Of a stretch of 17,008 bases of DNA, positions 1 to 5,824 are shown one piece after another. Origin of the DNA: Verrucomicrobia bacterium UBA3750 (GTDB taxonomy: Bacteria; Verrucomicrobiota; Kiritimatiellia; RFP12; UBA1067); assembly GCA_002371755.1 (NCBI GenBank), contig DFGM01000141.1:798-17805 (forward strand), in the 5' to 3' direction. The translations under genes were made by a program, and so were the position numbers. A model generated the notes under the pieces. It worked only from the letters and a program-made list of their open reading frames with translations, did not search any database and had not been told where the DNA came from. How positions within the stretch are numbered: the stretch's first letter is position 1; every line of letters starts with the position of its first letter.

Positions 1-164
1 ACATCCAGCTCCCCGAGGGCGTCGAAATGGTGATGCCTGGCGACAACGTCGAGATCACCGTGAAGCTTATCGCCCCCGTGGCACTCGAAGAGAAGATGCG
101 CTTCGCAATCCGCGAAGGCGGCCGCACCGTCGGCGCCGGCACGGTTTCGAAGGTCATCAAGTAA
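1..164 (+). CDS. tuf: Elongation factor Tu, C-terminal end (partial)
   Basis: This is the 3' end of a gene whose beginning lies outside the window; reading starts at base 3 and gives 53 residues before a TAA stop. The segment LPEGVEMVMPGDNVEI and the ending FAIREGGRTVGAGTVSKVIK are the hallmark end of domain 3 of EF-Tu, the GTPase that delivers aminoacyl-tRNA to the ribosome in the cytoplasm. Nothing of the GTP-binding domain is visible here. Its position just ahead of rpmG, tRNA-Trp, secE and nusG is the usual place of tuf in many bacteria, so assignment is secure despite the short fragment. Confidence 0.97.
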   Translation, partial: IQLPEGVEMVMPGDNVEITVKLIAPVALEEKMRFAIREGGRTVGAGTVSKVIK

Positions 165-185
165 GTTCAAGGTCTTCTGTGAGAT

Positions 186-234
186 ATCCGCCCGCTCCTA
201 CGGTCGCCAGTGGTCGACCGGGCGGCGGGCGGAT
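186..234 (+). other. Composite GC-rich hairpin between tuf and rpmG
   Basis: An outer perfect 10-bp stem pairs ATCCGCCCGC (186-195) with GCGGGCGGAT (225-234). Inside it an inner 6-bp stem pairs CGGTCG (201-206) with CGACCG (215-220). Only a couple of T residues follow, so it is not a textbook intrinsic terminator. It could be a partial terminator or attenuator, an RNase processing site, or a stabiliser of the tuf 3' end. The structure is seen directly; the role is inferred. Confidence 0.5.
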
Positions 235-265
235 TTGACAACTTCACAGGGGAAGGATAGGAACA

Positions 266-415
266 ATGCGAGATCTCGCTATTTTGGCGTGCACGGAGTG
301 CAAGAGGAAGAACTACACCTCCACCCGCAACAAAAAGACTGTTACGGAGCGTCTTGAGAAGGTGAAATTCTGCCCCAGCTGCCGCAAGCACACAACACAC
401 AAAGAGGCCAAGTAA
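266..415 (+). CDS. rpmG: 50S ribosomal protein L33
   Basis: A 49-residue protein that matches L33 in length and sequence, a small protein of the large ribosomal subunit near the E site. It starts MRDLAILACTECKRKNY and carries two CxxC pairs, CTEC and CPSC, so it is the zinc-binding (C+) form of L33 rather than the zinc-free paralogue. The ATG at 266 follows a purine-rich GGGGAAGGA ribosome binding site. It lies 101 bp after tuf and 10 bp before the tRNA-Trp gene, the common rpmG-trnW-secE order. A zinc-containing L33 often has a C-minus partner elsewhere that is used under zinc starvation; none is seen in this window. Confidence 0.95.
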   Translation: MRDLAILACTECKRKNYTSTRNKKTVTERLEKVKFCPSCRKHTTHKEAK

Positions 416-425
416 AGGTCCTGAT

Positions 426-499
426 AGGGTAGTAGCACAATGGCAGTGCAGCGGTCTCCAAAACCGCCTATGGGGGTTCGATTCCCTCCTACCCTGCCA
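426..499 (+). tRNA. tRNA-Trp (anticodon CCA), 3' CCA encoded
   Basis: The full cloverleaf can be drawn by hand. The acceptor stem AGGGTAG (426-432) pairs with CTACCCT (489-495). The D stem GCAC pairs with GTGC. The anticodon stem GCGGT (451-455) pairs with ACCGC (463-467) around the loop CTCCAAA, giving anticodon CCA at 458-460. The T arm has GGGGG/CCCTC with one G-U pair and the loop TTCGATT. The discriminator base is G496, as expected for tRNA-Trp, and CCA is encoded at 497-499. It sits between rpmG and secE, 17 bp ahead of the secE start, and is probably cut out of the polycistronic transcript. Confidence 0.97.
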
Positions 500-516
500 A
501 CCGGACGGGAAAAGAA

Positions 517-711
517 ATGAACAGTTTTTTTGCTAAGACGAAAGAGTATCTCTCGGGGGTAGGCGCTGAAGCCAAGCGTGTGACCTGGCCCGGGAAGCGC
601 GAGTTGTGGGAATCCACCCTCGTAGTGATTTCGTTCATTTTCATTCTCGCTGTCGCTACGCTCGTTTGCGACAAGGTAATTGGCTTTTTCCTTAATTTCG
701 TTCAAGGATAA
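517..711 (+). CDS. secE: Preprotein translocase subunit SecE
   Basis: A 64-residue single-span form of SecE, the clamp subunit that holds the two halves of the SecY channel together in the inner membrane. The conserved amphipathic segment EAKRVTWPGKRELW (residues 18-31) is followed by one transmembrane helix at about 33-51. The length is that of the minimal SecE of most bacteria rather than the three-helix enterobacterial form. It lies between tRNA-Trp and nusG, the near-universal secE-nusG pair, with 12 bp to the nusG start. The other Sec parts secG and secDF lie further down in this window; secY and secA do not. Confidence 0.95.
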   Translation: MNSFFAKTKEYLSGVGAEAKRVTWPGKRELWESTLVVISFIFILAVATLVCDKVIGFFLNFVQG

Positions 712-723
712 GGCGGTGGCGTC

Positions 724-1332
724 ATGGTAAAGCAGTGGTTCGTTCTCAACACGCTGACCGGGCAGGAACTCAAGGCCCAGAAATCCATTCTCGCGCGTAT
801 CCAGCTTGAGAGGATGGAGGAGTATATCGGCAGGTGCATCATCCCTACCGAGAAGGTCACCGAGAAGAAGAACGGGCGCAAGCGCACCATGACAAAGAGG
901 GTTTTCCCCGGGTATCTGCTCGCGGAACTCGCTCTGTATGATGAATCGGCTCCGGTTGATGAATACGGTCGCAAGGCCATTTACGAGCGCACATGGCAAT
1001 ATCTGCGCGAGACGCCCGGCCTTATAGGCTTTGTGGGCGGCGATAGGCCCGTGCCTCTCAAGAAGAGCGAAGTTGACGCCATTCTGCTGGATAAGCCTGC
1101 GGGCGCACCTGATGCGGAAAGGCCGAAAGTGGATTTTGCCGTCGACGAGACGGTGAAGATAATCGATGGCGCGTTCATGGGCTTGACGGGCCAGGTTTCA
1201 ATGGTTGATCCCGACAAGGACAAGCTCAAGGTCGAAGTGAACATCTTCAACCGCAAGGTCCAAGTCGACGTCGAGAGCTGGCAGCTGGAGAAAGTCGCCA
1301 TAGAGGAGACTTTCGAATCGCTCAAGCCGTAA
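724..1332 (+). CDS. nusG: Transcription termination/antitermination factor NusG
   Basis: A 202-residue NusG, which binds the RNA polymerase clamp and links it to Rho or to ribosomal protein S10. The NGN domain spans about residues 3-120 (start WFVLNTLTGQE, then KRVFPGYLLAELAL and TPGLIGFVGG). The KOW domain is at about 141-190 and includes GAFMGLTGQVSMVD and NRKVQVDVESWQLEKV. It is longer than the 181-residue E. coli protein; part of the excess is an insertion at about 70-92 between the PGYLLAEL strand and TPGLIGFVGG, and part is a linker of about 20 residues between the domains. It follows secE and precedes rplK, the standard arrangement. Confidence 0.96.
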   Translation: MVKQWFVLNTLTGQELKAQKSILARIQLERMEEYIGRCIIPTEKVTEKKNGRKRTMTKRVFPGYLLAELALYDESAPVDEYGRKAIYERTWQYLRETPGLIGFVGGDRPVPLKKSEVDAILLDKPAGAPDAERPKVDFAVDETVKIIDGAFMGLTGQVSMVDPDKDKLKVEVNIFNRKVQVDVESWQLEKVAIEETFESLKP

Positions 1333-1407
1333 GCTCGCGGCAGGTTTTGCGGTCCGTCATTCACCGGGCAGGATCCCCGGGAGGAGCCGCACGAAAGGAA
1401 AAGGCAA

Positions 1408-1833
1408 ATGGCCAAGAAGGTAACTGGCGTGGTAAAGCTCCAGATCCCGGCCGGCGCTGCGAATCCAGCGCCTCCCGTGGGTCCCGCGCTCGGTTCTGCT
1501 GGTGTGAACATCATGCAGTTCTGCAAGGAGTTCAACGCGAAGACGGCGAAGGACGCCGGTCTCGTGATTCCCGTAATCATCACCGTCTATCAGGACCGCA
1601 GCTTCTCGCTACAGTTCAAGTCGCCGCCTGCATCCGTCCTCCTCAAGAAGGAAGCCGGTCTTGCCAAGGGTAGCGGCGTGCCGAACAAGAACAAGGTAGG
1701 CAAGGTGACGAAGGCCCAGATTCTCAAGATTGTCGAGATGAAGAAGGCCGACCTCAACACGGACGACCCGGAGCAGGCCGCGAAGATGATCGCCGGCACC
1801 GCACGCAACATGGGAATCGAGGTGGTTGAATGA
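1408..1833 (+). CDS. rplK: 50S ribosomal protein L11
   Basis: A 141-residue L11 of normal length. The N-terminal domain shows the diagnostic proline-rich LQIPAGAANPAPPVGPALG segment, and the C-terminal rRNA-binding domain follows from about residue 75, ending GTARNMGIEVVE. L11 binds the GTPase-associated region of 23S rRNA at the base of the L7/L12 stalk. The ATG at 1408 is preceded by AAAGGA. The 75-bp gap from nusG is the largest in the nusG-rplA part and is the natural place for L1-dependent feedback, as known in other bacteria, but I could not draw a convincing L1-binding fold. The stop codon overlaps the rplA start. Confidence 0.97.
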   Translation: MAKKVTGVVKLQIPAGAANPAPPVGPALGSAGVNIMQFCKEFNAKTAKDAGLVIPVIITVYQDRSFSLQFKSPPASVLLKKEAGLAKGSGVPNKNKVGKVTKAQILKIVEMKKADLNTDDPEQAAKMIAGTARNMGIEVVE

Positions 1834-2522
1834 AGCACGGCAAGAAGTATTTCAATGCGTTGAAGAAGGCGCCCAAGAAGGAAGTTTCCCTCGAAGAGGC
1901 CGTCAAGTTCATCAAGGCGAACGCAGGAGCCAAGTTTGACGAGACGGTGGATGTCTATTTCCACCTCGGCAAGGAGCTCACCAAGGGCGATACCGCCGTT
2001 CGCGGCACCGTCAAGCTCCCCAACGGCTCGGGCAAGAAGGTGAGAGTCGCGGTCTTCGCAGGCGGCGAACAGGCTGATGCGGCCAAGGCCGCAGGTGCCG
2101 ATTTTGTCGGCATGGCCGACCTCATCGAGAAGGTCACCAAGGAAGGCTGGTGCGATTTCGACGTTGCCATCGCCACCGTGGAAGCCATGAAGGAAGTCCG
2201 CAAGTGCGCACGTATCCTCGGCCCCCGCGGCCTCATGCCCAACCCCAAGACCGGCACCGTGACGGACGATACCGCCACCGCCGTCAAGGAAGCCAAGGGC
2301 GGCAAGGTCGATTTCCGCATGGACAAGACGGGCAACCTTTGCGTTGTCGCCGGCAAGCGCAGCTTCGAGGAGAAGGCTCTTGTCGAGAACATCAGGGCAG
2401 TCGTAAGCGCGGTCAACGCCGCCAAGCCTGCTACCGTCAAGGGCACGTTCATCAAGTCCATGACCGTTTCCTCCACAATGGGCGTTGGCGTGCCTGTGAT
2501 CGCCACGGCTGATGCCGAATAA
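1830..2522 (+). CDS. rplA: 50S ribosomal protein L1
   Basis: A 230-residue L1 of normal length, the protein of the mobile L1 stalk at the ribosomal E site and, in other bacteria, the repressor of its own rplK-rplA mRNA. Recognisable parts are GKKYFNALKKAP at the start, DETVDVYFHLG, the domain II segment ILGPRGLMPNPKTGTV, and the C-terminal KGTFIKSMTVSSTMGVGV. The ATG lies inside the rplK stop region as an ATGA overlap (1830-1833), so the two genes are almost certainly translated by coupling. It is followed after 14 bp by rplJ. Confidence 0.97.
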   Translation: MKHGKKYFNALKKAPKKEVSLEEAVKFIKANAGAKFDETVDVYFHLGKELTKGDTAVRGTVKLPNGSGKKVRVAVFAGGEQADAAKAAGADFVGMADLIEKVTKEGWCDFDVAIATVEAMKEVRKCARILGPRGLMPNPKTGTVTDDTATAVKEAKGGKVDFRMDKTGNLCVVAGKRSFEEKALVENIRAVVSAVNAAKPATVKGTFIKSMTVSSTMGVGVPVIATADAE

Positions 2523-2536
2523 GGAGGTAGATAGAA

Positions 2537-3064
2537 ATGAGAATCGAAAAGGTTGCCATCCTCAAGGAAGTGGTGGAGCGTGTAAAGGATTCCGACTATT
2601 GCTTCATCCTCAATTACGGCGGTGCCCAGGTTGCCAAGATGGCAAAGCTCCGCGCCGACCTCAGGAAGCTCGATAGCCGTCTCCTAGTCGTCAAAAACAC
2701 CTACCTCGCGAAAGTCGCGAAGGAGAAGGGTTGGAGCGACGAAGTGAACGCCATGCTTTCGGGCCCCACGGCTGTCGTCACCGGCAAGGGCGAACCTACG
2801 GCCGTCGCGAAGGCCGTCATGGACTTCGTGAACGACAAGGAACTCGCCGGCAAGGCGTCCGTCAAGGGTGCGGACTACGACAACAAGATTGTGGATGCCG
2901 CGATGGTGGAAGCTCTCTCCAAGGTGCCCGGCAAGGATCAGCTGCGCGCTACGTTGCTCATGCTCCTCAAGGAGCCTGCAACGCGCCTCGCCCGCGTCCT
3001 CTCGGAGAAGGCCAAGAAGGAAGGCGGAGAGGCCGCACCGGCCGAAGCCGCTCCCCAGGCGTAA
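2537..3064 (+). CDS. rplJ: 50S ribosomal protein L10
   Basis: A 175-residue L10, the base of the ribosomal stalk to which L7/L12 dimers bind. The N-terminal rRNA-binding part includes DYCFILNYGGAQVAKMAKLR and LDSRLLVVKNTYLAKVA. The C-terminal helix around LRATLLMLLKEPATRLARVL carries the L12-binding sites and is followed by an alanine/glutamate-rich tail. The start is fixed by a strong AAGGAGG (2521-2527) that overlaps the rplA stop, 9 bases before the ATG. Because only 14 bp separate it from rplA, there is no room for the long L10-binding leader known in E. coli, so any L10 feedback would have to act elsewhere. Confidence 0.96.
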   Translation: MRIEKVAILKEVVERVKDSDYCFILNYGGAQVAKMAKLRADLRKLDSRLLVVKNTYLAKVAKEKGWSDEVNAMLSGPTAVVTGKGEPTAVAKAVMDFVNDKELAGKASVKGADYDNKIVDAAMVEALSKVPGKDQLRATLLMLLKEPATRLARVLSEKAKKEGGEAAPAEAAPQA

Positions 3065-3125
3065 AGAAAGATTTCCTTCGGATGAAACACGCTGAAGGTT
3101 GACAAGTAAAACAAGGAACAGAACA

Positions 3126-3491
3126 ATGACGAACGAAGAAATCATCAAGGAACTCTCGGGCAAGACCGTGCTCGAGATCAATGAACTCGTGAAGGCTCTC
3201 GAAGAGGCATGGGGCGTTTCCGCCGCTGCCGCCGTGGCCGTTGCCGGCCCTGCCGCCGGTGCCGCTCCCGCTGAAGAGAAGACCGAATTCGACGTGATCC
3301 TCGCCTCCGCCGGCGCGAACAAGATCGCCGTCATCAAGGAAATCCGTGCGATTACGGGTCTCGGCCTCAAGGATGCCAAGGACCTCGTCGACGGCGCTCC
3401 GAAGAAGGTCAAGGAAGCCATCGCCAAGGACGAAGCCGAGAAGATCGCCGAACAGCTCAAGAAGGCTGGCGCGACCGTCGAGGTCAAGTAA
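3126..3491 (+). CDS. rplL: 50S ribosomal protein L7/L12
   Basis: A 121-residue L7/L12, the multicopy stalk protein that recruits translation GTPases. The N-terminal dimerisation domain (EEIIKELSGKTVLEINELVK) is followed by an Ala/Pro hinge at about 33-55 and the C-terminal domain with KTEFDVILASAGANKIAVIK and GLGLKDAKDLVDGAPK. An in-frame TTG at 3099 would add nine residues, but the ATG at 3126 has AAGGA at the right distance and gives the family's usual N-terminus, so it is preferred. The 61-bp gap after rplJ is longer than others in the operon. A strong terminator follows directly instead of rpoB. Confidence 0.96.
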   Translation: MTNEEIIKELSGKTVLEINELVKALEEAWGVSAAAAVAVAGPAAGAAPAEEKTEFDVILASAGANKIAVIKEIRAITGLGLKDAKDLVDGAPKKVKEAIAKDEAEKIAEQLKKAGATVEVK

Positions 3492-3492
3492 G

Positions 3493-3506
3493 TTCCCTCG
3501 CGGGAA
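3493..3506 (+). other. Small hairpin after rplL stop
   Basis: TTCCC (3493-3497) pairs with GGGAA (3502-3506) around a TCGC tetraloop, two bases after the rplL stop and just ahead of the large terminator. It may be an accessory stem protecting the mRNA 3' end; the role is a guess. Confidence 0.35.
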
Positions 3507-3513
3507 TTACGTC

Positions 3514-3546
3514 AAAAGGGCGGCCCTTTACCGGGGCCGCCCTTTT
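3514..3546 (+). terminator. Rho-independent terminator of the ribosomal operon
   Basis: A perfect 13-bp stem pairs AAAAGGGCGGCCC (3514-3526) with GGGCCGCCCTTTT (3534-3546) around the 7-base loop TTTACCG, and the 3' arm ends in four T residues. This is a classic intrinsic terminator 22 bp after rplL. It separates the ribosomal protein unit from secG and implies that rpoBC is not transcribed from this operon. The A-run on the 5' side means it could also work, less well, in the opposite direction. Confidence 0.92.
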
Positions 3547-3579
3547 CGTCGCGCTATTTTTGCGGCGTTCCGTTGGTAG

Positions 3580-3608
3580 TTGCGCTGTCGGCGGATATAT
3601 GCTATAAT
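3580..3608 (+). promoter_or_regulatory. Sigma70-type extended -10 promoter for secG
   Basis: A perfect TATAAT (3603-3608) is preceded by TGC, giving an extended -10 (TATGCTATAAT, 3598-3608). A weak -35 TTGCGC (3580-3585) lies at the ideal 17-bp spacing. Initiation near 3615 would leave a leader of about 25 bases with the secG ribosome binding site. The same 11-mer occurs ahead of hslO. Confidence 0.75.
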
Positions 3609-3639
3609 ATCACACCAACTTGACACAAGGAAGAAAGAA

Positions 3640-3951
3640 ATGACGATTATAATTGGATTTCTCTATGTCGTAGAGGTTGTCGCGTGCCTGCTTTTGGCGC
3701 TCGTGGTAATGTTGCAGAAGCCGAAAGAGGGCGGTCTTGGCGGTCTCGCAGGCGGGAGCGGCATGGAAGCCGCGCTTGGTGCGGATGCCGGCAACGTGCT
3801 GATCAAGGCTACGGCCATTCTTGGCGTCGTGTTCCTCATCAATACGCTCGTTCTTGTGCGGCTCACCTCCTCCGCGAAGGAAAAGTCGGTAGTGGCGGAT
3901 GCGCCGGCTTCGGCTCCCGCTGCGGAAATACCCGTCCAGCCGGCTCAGTAA
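3640..3951 (+). CDS. secG: Preprotein translocase subunit SecG
   Basis: A 103-residue SecG, the third subunit of the SecYEG channel in the inner membrane. Two transmembrane helices at about 3-25 and 56-76 flank the conserved cytoplasmic loop LQKPKEGGLGGLAGGSGMEA, which is diagnostic for the family. The C-terminal tail is rich in Ala and Pro, as is common. The ATG at 3640 follows AAGGA (3627-3631); reading upstream in frame would run back through the promoter, so the start is well supported. It begins a new transcription unit after the rplL terminator and is followed after 36 bp by the hemolysin III gene. Confidence 0.93.
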   Translation: MTIIIGFLYVVEVVACLLLALVVMLQKPKEGGLGGLAGGSGMEAALGADAGNVLIKATAILGVVFLINTLVLVRLTSSAKEKSVVADAPASAPAAEIPVQPAQ

Positions 3952-3987
3952 GGCGCCGGGGCAAGTTCCCCGTCCCGCAGCTTGAGG

Positions 3988-4662
3988 ATGCAGAAGTTGG
4001 TCGAGAACTGGGAACCGCCATTTTCGGCGGGTGAGGAGACGGCAAACGCCGTCTCCCATATTTTCGGCTCCCATCTTGGAGCCGCTATGACGGCCATACT
4101 CTGTTATGCTGCGTACTTGAGCGGTGTCGATGTCGCCTGGAAAATAGTCACCGGCTGCATTTTCGGGTTTTCCACCATCTTCCTTTACGCTATTTCCGGC
4201 GCGTACCATGCTGTCACCTACAAGCCGGCCAAAGATGTCCTGAACATAATGGACCACATGGCCATTTACGTGCTTATCGCAGGCTCCTACACCCCATTCT
4301 GTCTCCAGACCCTGCGTTCGACCGGCCATGCAGCCTTGGGCTGGTCGATATTCGGCATTGAATGGTTTCTCACGATAGTCGGCATACTCTTTAAAGTCTG
4401 GACTACCGGCAAGTTCCATTTCATTTCCACCATCGCTTATATTGTGATGGGGTGGGTTGCGGTGTTTGCGTTCGGGCCGATAGCGCGCGGACTCGGGGTG
4501 TTTGGCGTGATGTGGCTTGCGATTGGCGGTGTTCTTTACACGGTAGGCACCGTGTTCTATCTCTGGAAGAGCATGCCCTACCATCATTTCATATGGCATC
4601 TGTTCGTGTTGGCGGGCACGATCTGCCAGTTCTTTTCCATACTTTGGTATGTAATGCAATAG
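3988..4662 (+). CDS. Hemolysin III / PAQR-family (YqfA-like) membrane protein
   Basis: A 224-residue seven-helix membrane protein of the hemolysin III/PAQR family, related to adiponectin receptors. The N-terminal family motif EETANAVSHIFG is at 16-27, SGAYH at 70-74, MDHMAIYVLIAGSYTPF at 88-104, and HHFIWHLFVLAG near the end. The residues corresponding to the zinc ligands of the family, His74, Asp89, His200 and His204, are all present, so a zinc-dependent hydrolase-like fold is plausible; the biochemical role in bacteria is unclear. A later His common in the family is Gln here (ICQFF). The start is uncertain: ATG at 3988 has GAGG abutting it, and a TTG at 3982 is possible. Three hairpins lie in the first 33 codons. 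Confidence 0.88.
   Translation: MQKLVENWEPPFSAGEETANAVSHIFGSHLGAAMTAILCYAAYLSGVDVAWKIVTGCIFGFSTIFLYAISGAYHAVTYKPAKDVLNIMDHMAIYVLIAGSYTPFCLQTLRSTGHAALGWSIFGIEWFLTIVGILFKVWTTGKFHFISTIAYIVMGWVAVFAFGPIARGLGVFGVMWLAIGGVLYTVGTVFYLWKSMPYHHFIWHLFVLAGTICQFFSILWYVMQ
4015..4084 (+). other. Three consecutive perfect hairpins in the start of the PAQR gene
   Basis: Hairpin 1 pairs CCGCC (4015-4019) with GGCGG (4026-4030). Hairpin 2 pairs GGAGACGGC (4035-4043) with GCCGTCTCC (4048-4056) around the loop AAAC and is followed by CATATTTT, which resembles an intrinsic terminator. Hairpin 3 pairs CGGCTCC (4065-4071) with GGAGCCG (4078-4084). An in-frame ATG follows at 4087. All are inside the coding region for the conserved N-terminal motif. 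They may terminate part of the secG transcript or limit translation; this is inference. Confidence 0.6.
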
Positions 4663-4676
4663 AAGGAGGCAACAGC

Positions 4677-5720
4677 ATGAAAGTGCTCGTGACGGGCGGC
4701 TCGGGTTTTCTCGGCATCAATCTCATCAGATTCCTGCGCACAAAAGGCGTGGAGGAAATACGCGTCCTTGACATAGCGGACTTCGATTATCCCGAGAAGA
4801 GCGAGCCCTGGCTCAAGTTCACGCTGGGCGACGTGCGGGATGTGGCGGCAGTCGAAAAGGTCGTCGAAGGGTGTGACGTGGTTGTGCATTGCGCAGCCGC
4901 TTTGCCGCTCTATTCGGAAGAAGACATCCGCACCACGGAAGTGGACGGTTGCCGCAACGTCCTTGCCGCCGCACGGAAGTTCAAGCTCGACAGGATGATA
5001 CAGATTTCGTCCACGGCGGTCTATGGCGTTCCGAAGAAGCATCCCATATACGAAACCGACCCCATGGTGGGCGTCGGACCCTACGGCCACGCGAAAATCG
5101 AGGCGGAAAACATCTGCCGCGCCGCCATTGCCGAGGGCTATCCCGTGTGCATCATACGCCCAAAGTCGTTCATCGGCCCGGAGCGTCTGGGTGTGTTCGC
5201 GCTTTTCTACGATTGGGCTGCGACAGGCCACGGTTTCCCCATGATCGGCAATGGCAACAACCGCTACCAGCTCATGGATGTGGACGACCTGGATCACGCC
5301 ATCTGGAACGCCATGACATATCCAAAGGATGTCGTATCCACCGAGTTCAATATCGGAGCGAAGGAGTTCACCACGATGAAGGAGGACTACCAGGCCGTGC
5401 TGGACAGGGCGGGATTCGGGAAGAAGATCCGCGGCATGCCAGTAAAGCCGCTTGTCTTCATCCTTCGCATCCTCGAAAAGCTCCACCTCTCTCCGCTCTA
5501 CCCGTGGGTCTATGAAACGGCTTCCACCGATTCGTTCGTGTCCATCGAAAAGGCGGAAAGGCTCCTCGGCTACAAGCCGCAATATTCCAACAAGCAGGCA
5601 CTTGTAAGGAATTACGAGTGGTATATAGCGCACCTTGACGAGTTCAAAGGCAAGAGCGGCGTTTCGCATCGCGTCCCGTGGAAGCAGGGGCTCTTGGCGG
5701 CGGCCAAGTGGTTCTTCTGA
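4677..5720 (+). CDS. NAD-dependent epimerase/dehydratase (extended SDR family)
   Basis: A 347-residue extended short-chain dehydrogenase/reductase. The Rossmann nucleotide-binding motif GGSGFLG is at 7-13, and an Asp at the end of the second strand (LDIAD) favours NAD over NADP. The catalytic residues are visible as SSTAVYG (111-117) and YGHAK (136-140). The C-terminal half has the family features RPKSFIGP, DVDDLDHAIW and LGYKPQYS. Members act on nucleotide sugars or related alcohols, but the substrate cannot be read from sequence. The last 20 residues end in WKQGLLAAAKWFF, which may touch the membrane. The start is certain: AGAAGGAGG lies 7 bases before the ATG. It is 14 bp after the PAQR gene and in the same unit. 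Confidence 0.88.
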   Translation: MKVLVTGGSGFLGINLIRFLRTKGVEEIRVLDIADFDYPEKSEPWLKFTLGDVRDVAAVEKVVEGCDVVVHCAAALPLYSEEDIRTTEVDGCRNVLAAARKFKLDRMIQISSTAVYGVPKKHPIYETDPMVGVGPYGHAKIEAENICRAAIAEGYPVCIIRPKSFIGPERLGVFALFYDWAATGHGFPMIGNGNNRYQLMDVDDLDHAIWNAMTYPKDVVSTEFNIGAKEFTTMKEDYQAVLDRAGFGKKIRGMPVKPLVFILRILEKLHLSPLYPWVYETASTDSFVSIEKAERLLGYKPQYSNKQALVRNYEWYIAHLDEFKGKSGVSHRVPWKQGLLAAAKWFF

Positions 5721-5750
5721 GATGAGCCGCGCCTAGGCGGGAACGCAATG

Positions 5751-5775
5751 CCCCCGCCGCACTCGCAGTCGGGGG
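5751..5775 (+). terminator. Possible weak terminator after the epimerase gene
   Basis: CCCCCG (5751-5756) pairs with CGGGGG (5770-5775); flanking GCAA and TTGC could extend the stem with a bulge. There is no T-run, so termination is uncertain. It sits just upstream of the hslO promoter at a likely unit boundary. Confidence 0.35.
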
Positions 5776-5792
5776 TTCGTTGCCAGACAAAA

Positions 5793-5803
5793 TATGCTAT
5801 AAT
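5793..5803 (+). promoter_or_regulatory. Extended -10 promoter for hslO
   Basis: TATGCTATAAT, identical to the 11-mer ahead of secG: TATAAT (5798-5803) preceded by TGC. No good -35 is visible at 16-18 bp, as is common for extended -10 promoters. Initiation near 5810 would leave a very short leader of about 15 bases, making the ATG at 5825 the likely hslO start. Confidence 0.7.
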
Positions 5804-5824
5804 ATGCTTCTGTGGGAGGAAAAG

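Noticed and set aside
235..240. Perfect TTGACA upstream of rpmG as a -35 box
   Set aside because: At 16-18 bp downstream there is only TAGGAA or similar, a poor -10, and transcription would begin at or after the rpmG start codon. It is probably chance next to the hairpin.
1333..1407. L1-binding autoregulatory site ahead of rplK
   Set aside because: The position is right from knowledge of other bacteria, but only a short CCGGG/CCCGG pairing was found, not a convincing L1 target fold.
3099..3125. TTG start giving a nine-residue longer L7/L12
   Set aside because: The ATG at 3126 has a well-placed AAGGA and yields the normal L7/L12 N-terminus; the extension is not family-like.
3610..4659. A 349-codon minus-strand frame opposite secG and the PAQR gene
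   Set aside because: Both plus-strand genes have clear family motifs; the antisense product resembles nothing known and has no supporting signals.
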